The position numbers and the translations under genes are program-made. Below, one piece after another: positions 8,378 to 17,100 of a stretch of 64,000 bases of DNA (positions are counted from its first letter, which is position 1; each line of letters opens with the position of its first letter). Under the pieces are notes generated by a model. It was not told the origin of the DNA, ran no database searches, and worked only from the letters and a program-made list of their open reading frames with translations. This stretch comes from a virus, in the IMG/VR virus record IMGVR_UViG_3300047382_000771, positions 62,001 to 126,000 of that record; one strand, 5' to 3'.

Positions 8378-9448
8378 TTACAAAAAATCATCAATTTCTA
8401 CAGCAGGTTTATTCCAATAAGGGCAGCCTTTGTATTCCATTTTTTCCACATATTCCCCTTTAGATTCGTCAGGTGTAAGTATATTTTTGGCTTCTTCAAA
8501 AACTGACTTAATAATTTTACCAGATTCATTTTTGATAACATAATAAGTCAACGGCTTCCTGTAAGAACATATATATGCCACGATAGGCTCACCGTTTTTA
8601 TCTAAAAGGGGACTACCTTTAGATATTTTATAACCATCCTTCCCGCACATTAGCGGGCCGCCAAAGGTTCCGTCTTGAGGATAACCTTGTGATCCAGCAA
8701 AGTTAGCTACTGCGTCTTGCTCGTCAAAACTATCTAGGAAAGATTGTATATCGGTTAAGTGAAGCTCTACCCCCTCTAGCTCTTCGTCTGATAAATTTTT
8801 CATTTTCAAATTGCCATTCGCATTTAAATCAAACTTTAAAAACAAAAACTCAACTTGACGTTTGGTGAAATTAGGGAACATTTTTTTAACAGCGAGAGTG
8901 TAAAGAAAATCTTGGAGATTATCTGTCACTTCTTTACCTTTGAAAATTTGCTTACTGCTCTTAAAGTCTCTGATGATGGCGGTGCTTTTTTCTTTATACA
9001 AGAATAATTTATCAATAAAGCCTCTAAGTCGGTAAAGTTTTCCTGCTTCATCAACAGTAATATCAAAAGATTGCTCAGATATAGCTTGATCGGGCGTCCC
9101 ATTATGATTGTCCCCGAAGAAATCAAAGTGCAGGCCTGCCAGCGTCATGTCGTCAATCATTTTTAAATTGTCTACATCGTTTACATTTAATTTTTTAGCA
9201 TGATACTGGACCAGCCTTTTGATTGGGGCACACGCAAATATAGAATCTTTAAGAATGATTTCGTCATATATTTTTTTGTGTTTTTCTTCCCCTAATAACT
9301 CAAAGATTAAGTGGCATATCCATCCCCTGCTTGCACCATCGTTACTTTTGTCTGGAACTTTTAAATGGTATGTAGCCCAATAACTCCAAGAGCAACTTTG
9401 GGCTTTTTTAATTTTACTAGCTGATAGTGGAGTGAGTTCTTTTTTCAT
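8378..9448 (-). CDS. PD-(D/E)XK nuclease of the RecB/Cas4 type
   Basis: A 356-residue exonuclease-type protein. It starts with the S-x-I-x-x-A-x-x-C-x-x-x-(W/Y) signature of RecB-like nucleases (S11 to Y23, C19). Motifs follow in order: H46 in WICHL, D146 in RGFIDKL, D161-x-K163 in RDFKSSK, and Q179-x3-Y183 in LQDFLY, together a complete PDDEXK_1 active site. Cysteines near the C-terminus (in LMCGK, YICSY and KGCPYW), with C19, might hold an iron-sulfur cluster as in Cas4 and AddB, but their spacing is not the usual one. It lies after the primase gene with a TAATG overlap, so a role in end resection for recombination-dependent replication is likely. Confidence 0.85.
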   Translation of the reverse strand: MKKELTPLSASKIKKAQSCSWSYWATYHLKVPDKSNDGASRGWICHLIFELLGEEKHKKIYDEIILKDSIFACAPIKRLVQYHAKKLNVNDVDNLKMIDDMTLAGLHFDFFGDNHNGTPDQAISEQSFDITVDEAGKLYRLRGFIDKLFLYKEKSTAIIRDFKSSKQIFKGKEVTDNLQDFLYTLAVKKMFPNFTKRQVEFLFLKFDLNANGNLKMKNLSDEELEGVELHLTDIQSFLDSFDEQDAVANFAGSQGYPQDGTFGGPLMCGKDGYKISKGSPLLDKNGEPIVAYICSYRKPLTYYVIKNESGKIIKSVFEEAKNILTPDESKGEYVEKMEYKGCPYWNKPAVEIDDFL

Positions 9449-10482
9449 TACATGTGTTTTTTGAATGATTGATAAGCAGATTTAGATATATCACCAGATT
9501 CATTGTAAGATTTTATATCACTATCTATTTGTTCTAGATTTGAGCCTGGCTCAGAAAGGTTTGATGACCAGACTTCTATCTGATATTCATTCATGTCTCC
9601 GAAGTCATTAAGTGTCGGAGGGTTAATAGCTATCCTTGATCGAGAGAAATAATTCAAAAGCTTACAATAAACTCCTAGAGATCCTATTTTGCCTCTATTT
9701 TTTTCTTTCCCTTCATCGTTATTAAGACAAATGTGAATACATTCAGCGTCAATACTTAATAAAAAACATAGAACTTTTGAAGATATAGATGTACCAAAAG
9801 TACATATAGTATTATGTATACCTGCAGAATGAAGTGATAGTATATCACCTATACTTTCAACTAAATATATACATCTGTTTTCTTTAATTGAATTTAGGAA
9901 TATATTTTCACCGTCAACGGGAACAAAAGCTGGGTATACCCAATTAGTTTTTTTACCGACATGTTTCCATTTGGGCCTATTAGAGGATTTACTATTCATG
10001 TCCCTTCCGCTGAAACCATGTATCTGACCAGTTTCATTGTAAATTGGGAAAACGAACCTTTGATACATAGCCCCCTCTGTAGCGAGACCCCCTTTTAAAT
10101 TAACCAAGACATCTTCACTAACCCCCTTGTTGGTATAAAAAATATAGTGAGGCATTAATTTTTGCAGAATGGATTCGTCGTATATTTTTTCAGAAGACAT
10201 TTTAGGTTTTTGCTGATTTACTGGGTTGTTAGAAAAGTTTTCTAAAAACTCACTAATTTTAGATTCATCTGTAGTTTTAATTGTTGCACAAATTAATTCC
10301 TTAAATGGCATTCTTGGGGTGTTTTTAACGAAGTCAGTCCACACCCCTGTGTCCTTATATATCATTAAAGCTGTGGGATTATTACCACCCCTGTACAATG
10401 CACTGGTCCTCCAATGATTGCCGCAATCTTGCAGAGAGTAGCCCATTTTGTTTAGGCTAGTTTTAATTACTTCTTGATTCAT
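9448..10482 (-). CDS. DNA primase (DnaG-type TOPRIM)
   Basis: A 344-residue primase that would make RNA primers for lagging-strand synthesis. The DnaG catalytic-core signature is clear: YQRFVFPIYNETGQIHGFSGRD (split here as RFVFPI and GFSGRD), then a TOPRIM domain with the glutamate in YLVESIGD and an acidic LNNDEG for metal binding. The N-terminal region resembles a CHC2 module (GNHWRTSALYRGG, DTGVWTDF) but lacks the four zinc ligands. It is shorter than DnaG (about 580) and has no C-terminal helicase-binding domain. TAATG overlaps join it to the helicase upstream and the nuclease downstream. Confidence 0.87.
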   Translation of the reverse strand: MNQEVIKTSLNKMGYSLQDCGNHWRTSALYRGGNNPTALMIYKDTGVWTDFVKNTPRMPFKELICATIKTTDESKISEFLENFSNNPVNQQKPKMSSEKIYDESILQKLMPHYIFYTNKGVSEDVLVNLKGGLATEGAMYQRFVFPIYNETGQIHGFSGRDMNSKSSNRPKWKHVGKKTNWVYPAFVPVDGENIFLNSIKENRCIYLVESIGDILSLHSAGIHNTICTFGTSISSKVLCFLLSIDAECIHICLNNDEGKEKNRGKIGSLGVYCKLLNYFSRSRIAINPPTLNDFGDMNEYQIEVWSSNLSEPGSNLEQIDSDIKSYNESGDISKSAYQSFKKHM

Positions 10483-11984
10483 TAAAGCTCTGGATCGAAT
10501 AAGTCTCCTCCGCCTGGGTTATTTACATTTAATTCTGCAGCTGTCTGTGCATCCACCATGTCCTGCAAGTCGCCTACTTCTTTGACTGCAAAATTTTCAA
10601 TTTCAAGATTAATGCAGTTGCGTTTTAATTCACCGTCATGCATCCTTACTGGAACTACAGCTCTATGTACGTCTTCCCCTAAGTGCCTACACTTAAACCA
10701 GCTCAATTTATGAGTACCAAAACCCTCTTCTTCAGCTAATTCGTCTGTTGTTTTCTGCCTAAGACTAAGTAAGTGAGAGCTGAACTGAGTAATCCTGTCG
10801 GATAAAGAGACGATGCTCTCATCTTCAACTAAACTGTCTGACCTTCTATTATTAGTGATGCCAGTCCTATTACTTTGAACGCTGGTTATTAATGATAAGG
10901 CGGGTTCATCATTAAAGACTAAGTCTTTTTGGATGAGTCTTTTAAGTTTATCAACCATCTCCCCAACAACTTGCCATTCAGATTTATTTTGCATGCTTTC
11001 TGACGTGGTTTTGATATAGTCAAAGCTTAATATCATGGGGTTACCCCTCCCTACATTTGAAAAATAAAAATGTTTTACTTTCTGGATCATGGCATCTACA
11101 GGTAATCCCCCTACATTTTCATAGAAAAACTGATAGTTTTTAACCTTAGACCAAACATCTCTTACCTTAGAAACTATTTCGTCACCAGCCTGCCTCCATT
11201 GACCAGTTTCTAATAGTCTAATAGGTACCCCAGATAAAGCAGAGCACTGACGCATTATAAGTTCTTCTTTACTCATTTCGCCGTTGTCTAGATGCAAAAC
11301 AGGTATGCTGTATTTCAAGGAAACTTTAGTACAAAAGTCCATGACAAATTGTGTTTTACCAACACCAGATCTAGCTACTATTGTGGTGATGTTTCCAGGC
11401 CTAAGTAATGAACCTAGAACTTGATGTAACCTAGGGTGCGGACCAGTTGGGCCAAAATCTGTTATTGGATTGTTGCCTCTATCTTCTATTAACTCGCTCA
11501 TCTCTGAGAAAATATTTTTAGGAGCATCTGCTTGGTTTTCATAAGAACTAATTGTTTTATTGAAAATTTCATCAGCAGTATTGACTATATCTGTATAGGA
11601 TTTTTCTGCACTCATCTTTTCCATGGAGGATGAGAGTTTTAATCCTACTTGTTTAATTTCCCTGCGTATCGATAATTTTTTTACTTCTCGAGCTGAGGAA
11701 ACCGTACCTGCTTCAGAGCACTTCCTTAAGGATAACGCATGCAGATAGTCACCTATATCTATGTTGTCTTCAAAAGAGATCCCCGATAGAGATATCTTTT
11801 CAGCAAGAATAGATGAGTCTATTGATTCAGACTTTTCGTAACTGTTAGCGAGGAAAGCATAAATAGTTTTATTGACATCTGATACGAAGTCGTTAGCACT
11901 AAAAAAGGGGGCTACTTGACTGTAAGCACAAGGATGAGATAATAATCCAGCAATTAATTGCTGTTCGAGTTCAAATGAATGCAT
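10482..11984 (-). CDS. Replicative DNA helicase (DnaB family)
   Basis: A 500-residue hexameric helicase. The N-terminal DnaB_N domain spans about 1-130 (FELEQQLIAGLLSHP). The RecA-like motor has Walker A ARSGVGKT (204-211), an NGEMSKEELIMR H1a motif with the catalytic glutamate, Walker B SFDYIKT and a late SVQSNRTG motif resembling the DnaB Q-containing motif. It should unwind the fork ahead of the polymerase and pair with the primase encoded directly downstream. The acidic C-terminal tail (GGGDLFDPEL) may contact SSB or the primase. Confidence 0.93.
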   Translation of the reverse strand: MHSFELEQQLIAGLLSHPCAYSQVAPFFSANDFVSDVNKTIYAFLANSYEKSESIDSSILAEKISLSGISFEDNIDIGDYLHALSLRKCSEAGTVSSAREVKKLSIRREIKQVGLKLSSSMEKMSAEKSYTDIVNTADEIFNKTISSYENQADAPKNIFSEMSELIEDRGNNPITDFGPTGPHPRLHQVLGSLLRPGNITTIVARSGVGKTQFVMDFCTKVSLKYSIPVLHLDNGEMSKEELIMRQCSALSGVPIRLLETGQWRQAGDEIVSKVRDVWSKVKNYQFFYENVGGLPVDAMIQKVKHFYFSNVGRGNPMILSFDYIKTTSESMQNKSEWQVVGEMVDKLKRLIQKDLVFNDEPALSLITSVQSNRTGITNNRRSDSLVEDESIVSLSDRITQFSSHLLSLRQKTTDELAEEEGFGTHKLSWFKCRHLGEDVHRAVVPVRMHDGELKRNCINLEIENFAVKEVGDLQDMVDAQTAAELNVNNPGGGDLFDPEL

Positions 11985-11994
11985 GTTTTATTTA

Positions 11995-12267
11995 TTAGTT
12001 GGAATCCTCTGGATCTATATCTCCGAAGCCAAACATGGATTCAGATTCTTCTAAGTTGGTGAGGTATTTTTCCAAAGATTTGCGTAATCCCATTTCTATG
12101 ATTTGGTTTTGAGCCCTTGTATAAACAAGAGGTTTTCCCTCTTGAGTTACGAAAGCTAATATGAAACCTTTGTGTTGGTTTCCCTCCCCGCTTAATTCAA
12201 AAATTGTATCAAGCAATGATTCGGGCATTTCAAATTTATTTAAGTCGTCTGGATTTATATCTGACAT
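11995..12267 (-). CDS. Small acidic protein of unknown function
   Basis: A 90-residue acidic protein (MSDINPDDLNKFEMPES...) with a central strand-rich part (GFILAFVTQEGKPLVYTRAQ) and a very acidic C-terminus (FGFGDIDPEDSN). No family is recognised. It sits between the nuclease and helicase genes, 10 nt from each neighbour, and its start has a GTGTAAT motif 8 nt upstream. It may be an accessory replication protein. Confidence 0.65.
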   Translation of the reverse strand: MSDINPDDLNKFEMPESLLDTIFELSGEGNQHKGFILAFVTQEGKPLVYTRAQNQIIEMGLRKSLEKYLTNLEESESMFGFGDIDPEDSN

Positions 12268-12275
12268 AATAATAT

Positions 12276-12282
12276 ATTACAC
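12276..12282 (-). promoter_or_regulatory. GTGTAAT start-proximal motif
   Basis: The minus strand reads GTGTAAT, 8 nt before the ATG at 12267. The TAA is also the stop codon of the upstream nuclease gene (Val-stop). Confidence 0.5.
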
Positions 12283-12687
12283 ATCTATCCCTAAGGATTT
12301 TAATAAAGTTTTGGATAAATCGTCCTTGGGGTATACCTCTATGAACTTAATGTTGTTGAGTTTGCAATATTCTTCTTTACTATTGTCACGTCTAATTTGG
12401 CTAAGAAAATTTGACTTAGCTTTGCCGTGAAAAAATGGAGTATATTTTAAGTGTTGCTCTCCTTGGACTTCTATAGCTATTGAGTGACTGGCATTGTAAA
12501 AATCAAAGGACATTCTAGTGCCAACTACAGGCATTTCCTCAAAAACAAAATCTGAAGACCAGTACTTTTTTAGAAATTGTTTTACAAAGAATTGCCTTTT
12601 GCTTCTGCTTGGTTTTTCCCAATCAATTAAATATTTTTTTGGCTTACTTAATCTTTTACTGCCGCCTGTGAGAGTTTTAAAAATCAT
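12277..12687 (-). CDS. Small PD-(D/E)XK-like endonuclease
   Basis: A 136-residue protein. After a basic N-terminus it has RMSFDFYN, then IAIEVQGEQH, then a D-x-x-KEEYCKLNNIKFIEV ending. This is the layout of small DUF559/Vsr-like or resolvase-like PD-(D/E)XK nucleases: an aspartate, an E-x-Q in place of E-x-K, and a helix of the form (R/Q)D..K..(Y/W)C. It is likely to cut DNA during recombination, repair or packaging; Holliday-junction resolution fits its place beside RecA, but is inferred. It overlaps the RecA-like gene by 4 bp (ATGA). Confidence 0.6.
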   Translation of the reverse strand: MIFKTLTGGSKRLSKPKKYLIDWEKPSRSKRQFFVKQFLKKYWSSDFVFEEMPVVGTRMSFDFYNASHSIAIEVQGEQHLKYTPFFHGKAKSNFLSQIRRDNSKEEYCKLNNIKFIEVYPKDDLSKTLLKSLGIDV

Positions 12688-13799
12688 GCTTTACAGATTA
12701 AGTTTTTAAAATGTTTAATTAAAAAATCTACTAACTCTGGGTTGGCTTCTAGTTCTTTGTTTAGATTAGATTCTCCTTGTATCTTATCTGGGAACTCAAA
12801 TTTGTTTTGCTTTAAGGTCGATATAAAATCTTCTTCACAGGATATCCAAGCTCCTTTCCTATTGATGTAGCCCCACATATAAAGCATGTCTATGATTTCA
12901 CGCTCAACCCATATAGAATTACCATCAGTTCTGCCATACTTGATTGGGTATTCGAGAGTATAATTAGTTTTTTCAATTGGAGATTTCTTTACCGTGATTT
13001 TAGCTATATGTCCAAGTATTTTATTTTTCTGTTGATCTATCGGTTGAGTTTGGTTCTCTAAGATGAGATCTTTTTTGAATCTAGGCTCGAACTCGAGTAT
13101 GTAATTAGCAAAGTGGAGTAAAGCATTACCTCCCGTCGCTGTTGTTTGCCTTATGGGAGCTTTACTGTAGGGGTCAAGTTTAATATCTGCACGAACTTGC
13201 GAGATAAAAATAGCCATATGACCTCTTTTAGCTAAAGCTATACTCATTTTTTGCATGAACTTAGCTCCCAATAAAGCTCCTCCTGCAACTTTATGAGAGT
13301 CCTGAAAGTCTTTTTCTAAGTCATCTTTCATGATTAAGCCATCTAAGGAATCCAAGACAAAGCAATACCTTGTTTCGTCTGGATTTTTAGCAACTAAAAC
13401 TCTCATTAGATCTAAAACCGTCTCATATATATTACAGTCAAAGATGAAGCATGTGCCTTGCTCCCAGTCACTTTCCTCTGTGACAAAGTTTATGCCGCAC
13501 CTTTTCTTCATTTCTTTAGAAAGTCTTCCTTCAGCTTTTATATAAACTGCTTTTGAATTAGGCATTTTGAGGAAATTTTTTGCTACCTCTAAAGCTTCAG
13601 AGCTCTTGCCCCCTTCATTCATCCCTGTAAAGCGATGTAATCCTGGACCTAGACCCCCATTTAATTCAAAGTCAACCTTTAAACTTCCAGAAGAGACTTT
13701 GTAATCTACTTCCTTTTCGAAGTTGTAATGGTGATCTTCGTTTTGTTTTAAAAATATTTTTAAAGCTTGTTGTCCTGATAAATCTTGCGTCTTACTCAT
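12684..13799 (-). CDS. RecA/UvsX-like recombinase
   Basis: A 371-residue strand-exchange ATPase. Walker A is GMNEGGKS (59-66). Walker B lies in YCFVLDSLDG, and the RecA-core segment from AGGALLGAKFMQKM to FISQVRADI matches the RecA region around Q194. ATATGGNALLHFAN matches the RecA L2 and post-L2 region (the TTGGNALKFYAS of bacterial RecA). This is a strong family match. It probably promotes recombination-dependent replication and repair with the adjacent nucleases and the phage SSB. It overlaps the gene upstream by 8 bp and the endonuclease by 4 bp. Confidence 0.9.
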   Translation of the reverse strand: MSKTQDLSGQQALKIFLKQNEDHHYNFEKEVDYKVSSGSLKVDFELNGGLGPGLHRFTGMNEGGKSSEALEVAKNFLKMPNSKAVYIKAEGRLSKEMKKRCGINFVTEESDWEQGTCFIFDCNIYETVLDLMRVLVAKNPDETRYCFVLDSLDGLIMKDDLEKDFQDSHKVAGGALLGAKFMQKMSIALAKRGHMAIFISQVRADIKLDPYSKAPIRQTTATGGNALLHFANYILEFEPRFKKDLILENQTQPIDQQKNKILGHIAKITVKKSPIEKTNYTLEYPIKYGRTDGNSIWVEREIIDMLYMWGYINRKGAWISCEEDFISTLKQNKFEFPDKIQGESNLNKELEANPELVDFLIKHFKNLICKA

Positions 13800-14127
13800 A
13801 AAGGAATGATTTGATAGTTTTTGTAGATTTTTTATTTAAAATATTATCGCCACAAACTTCTCCGAGTTCTACCGTTTGTTTTTGTGGGATTTTATAATGA
13901 AACCTTTTGTACTTTTTGTCAAGCTCTTTAGCATAAAACCCTGACCTAAGTACGATTAATGTTTCTATTTTATCTGGAAACCTAAGGTTTTTCCAGAATA
14001 ACTTGGATGGATATTTTTCTAATAAAATATTAAGCGTTTTGATTTCTCTTGCCCAGAAAGGTCTTTTACCTTTTGCGGGAACATCTACCAAAGATTCAAT
14101 AATTATTTTCTTGTCTGAATGCCTCAC
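13792..14127 (-). CDS. Protein of unknown function heading the recombination/replication unit
   Basis: A 111-residue basic protein starting at GTG (14127-14125). It contains FWAREIKTLNILLEKYP and FWKNLRFPDKIETLIVLRSGFYAKELDKKYKRF, an alpha/beta pattern with many aromatic and basic residues that suggests nucleic-acid binding. I do not recognise the family. The start lies only 6 nt after the -10 box of a promoter candidate, so it is the first gene of the RecA-to-nuclease unit. It overlaps RecA by 8 bp. Confidence 0.65.
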   Translation of the reverse strand: MRHSDKKIIIESLVDVPAKGKRPFWAREIKTLNILLEKYPSKLFWKNLRFPDKIETLIVLRSGFYAKELDKKYKRFHYKIPQKQTVELGEVCGDNILNKKSTKTIKSFLYE

Positions 14128-14133
14128 CCGACC

Positions 14134-14162
14134 ATAATACCAAAAGAGTTCGGTAAAGTCAA
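14134..14162 (-). promoter_or_regulatory. Sigma70-like promoter, leaderless, for the RecA/helicase unit
   Basis: On the minus strand TTGACT (14162-14157) and TATTAT (14139-14134) are 17 bp apart. The GTG start is 6 nt beyond the -10 box, so the predicted first base of the mRNA is the start codon itself. This is the gap between the long adhesin gene and the recombination unit. Confidence 0.65.
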
Positions 14163-14168
14163 GTATAA

Positions 14169-17100
14169 TTATGAATAACTATTTGGTGTAAAAGATGTAT
14201 TACTAGAAGGGTAGGATCTTGATGGGCCCCAAATCAATCTCGCTGCACCAACTCCACCTAGGCCTCCGTTAGCTCGGGTATCGTCTTCTGCACCACCACC
14301 GCCGCCACCGAAATTTCCTCCGTGTCCGCCAGATGAGCCATCGCTCCCTCCAGAACCACCCTTGCCTATTGTTGAGCCGCTTCCAGATCCTCCAGAACCA
14401 CTACTACCAACACCATAAATGCCGACTCCGCCACCCCCATTAGATTGAGTGCCACCTCTTGCTTGACCTGCTCCGCCTCCTCCGCCGCCACCTGATCCAT
14501 TAAATCCATTTTTGTAATTTCCTGATGAACCTTGGCCTCCATTACCAGAATACCCAGCAGCACCACCTCCACCGCCGCCCCCGTTATTGTATTGAGAGGG
14601 TCCTCCGTATCCTCCTCTGAAGCCATTTGGGCCAGTAATATGAGAACCTCCAAGAGTGGCATTACTACTTCCATACGCTCCACCTTTACCACCGCCTGCT
14701 TCTAAAATGGTTGAATTGTTAAGTTTAATTACAGTATTACCTCCGTCAACCCCAGATGTTTTTGCCCAACCAACTCCTCCGCTACCACCTCTACCGACTA
14801 TGATGGTTATTTCATCACCTGGATTCACTGACTGTGAGGATGTGTAAGAGAGTGCTCCCCCGCCTCCTCCAGAACCAGAGTGTGTACTATTACCGAAAGA
14901 TCCAGCGGCCCCACCACCAGCACCAACCGCTAAAGCTGATATAGAATTAACGTGATTTGGTACTATGAATCTATATGTACCATCGGTTGTAAATTGCTCT
15001 TCACCCTGAGGGGTGATTGGGTTAGTTCCACCACTCATTTGAATGGTTTGTCCTTGGTTTAAAATTACAGAGCCACCTTGGTTTATAATAATGTCGGGAT
15101 CATTAGAGTCGTTCCAGTCATTAACAAACTCGGTTATAGTTTTTATTCCGTCCCCACTAAATGTGAACCCATTAAAAAACGAACTGTTGGTACTACTAGT
15201 TAATGAAACACTGGCCTGACTCTGGTCTGACGCAGTCACATTGCCAGAAAATAAAGAAGGGGAGCCTATAGAGCCTACCATGTACAAGGCTCTTATGTTA
15301 TCATTACCAGTAGAAGTAGTAAACTCAGTGTTCGGGTCAATCGGGTCCGCAAAAGTTCCAGGGCCATCCGTAACCCATTTAGCAAAAAGATATCCATTAT
15401 TAGGTGAAGCTGATAATGTGATTTTAGAATCCATTACCTTAGACAGGTTATTAACTCCATCCCCGTTTTGGGTACCTTGATTACCTGAAACCGTGATATT
15501 GTATCTGATTAATTTAACAGACAAATTAATAGTAGCATTTCCAGCCCCAACCGTAAAAGTTGTGCTAGGAGTGCTTGGACCAATTTGGCCAGCACCAGAA
15601 AGAGACCATGATTCAAATTCATAGCCAAGATTAGGGAGTGAGGATATAGTAACTACATCACCAATATTATAAACCCCACCCCCAGTTGCACTGGAGTTAG
15701 AGCCATTAATTGTAATTGTATAATCGATTGGTGTGAAGACCGCCTCTAAGAAAGCATTTCCATCACCGCCAATAAAAGTGGTTGATGCGGAGTTTACGTC
15801 TCCTATCGAGCCAGGTCCGCTTATGTTCCAGTGACTAAATTCGTAGCCGAGGTTAGGTGTAGCTGAAATGTTTACAACTTCCTGGTAATTAAATGAACTA
15901 GAACCAGTGGTTGAACCCGTGAAAGATTGCAGGCTTAGTTCGTAATTTATTAATGTATAAGTACCTTCTATTGTAGCATCACCTGCACCAACAGTAAAAG
16001 TTGTGCGTTTATTGAAAGAGTCAAATAAGGATCCAGTACCAGTTATGCTCCAATGACTGAACTCGTATCCAGTATTACCTATAGCTTCAATAGAAAAGGT
16101 ATCATTTATATTATATATGCCAGATCCAGTTTCGGTACCATTATCACCTTGTACTGAAATATTGTAATCAATAGCTGAGTAGTTTGCTGTAAGAGTAGTA
16201 TGCCCTTCTCCGACTGTAAAACTAGTCGAAGCTGAATTAGAATTAGCAATGCTTCCAGAACCTGACTTAGTCCAGTTTACAAACTCATAACCAGAGTTTG
16301 GTACAGCTTCAATAGTGAAGTTATCGTTAATGATGTGACTACCCCCAGCGGTTTCAACTCCGTTCTGTCCACGAATAGATATCGTGTAAGGTATTGCTAC
16401 ATAATTAGCTGTTATTGTTGCATCTCCAGCACCAACTATAAAATTAGTATTAGTGATAGAGCTATTTTGTATAACTCCAGATCCAGATAAAGACCAATGA
16501 GAGAATCTGTAGCCAGGGTCAGGGTTAGCTGTTAAAGATACAATATTATTTATATTATAAATGCCCCCTAAGCTTTCTGTTCCATTGTCTCCGTTTACAG
16601 TTATAGTATAATCGATAGCATTATATGTCGCTGATATGTCACAGTCTCCGTTTCCTACTGTGAATTGTGTTGATGCGGAGGAGGTGTCAGCTATAGTTCC
16701 AGCTCCAGATTTAGACCAAGATACAAATTCATAACCTAGGTCTGGAGTTGATAATAAATTAATATTGTCATTAATATTGTATATACCAGGGCTATTAACT
16801 GTTCCATTAGTACTATTAAAGTTAATTAAATAATCTATAGCTTTATAGATTGCAGTAAGTACTGCATCACTAGTATTGACAACATAACTAGTATTATTTA
16901 AACTGGAATTAGTAATTGACCCATCTCCATTTGTGGACCAATTAGAAAATAAATAGCCAAGGTCTGGTGTCGCTGTTATATTAACAATATTGCCTATGTT
17001 ATGAATCCCTGGGCCAGGTGTTTCCGTACCATTGGAACCGTCTGTACTAATGGAGTAATCTATTAAAGTGTAAATAGCTTCAACCGTACAATTACCTGCA

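Noticed and set aside
14366-14692. A second open frame in the glycine-rich end of the adhesin gene
   Set aside because: It is a frame-shifted reading of a GGN-rich, stop-poor region on the same strand; codon pattern and domain match support only the long adhesin frame.
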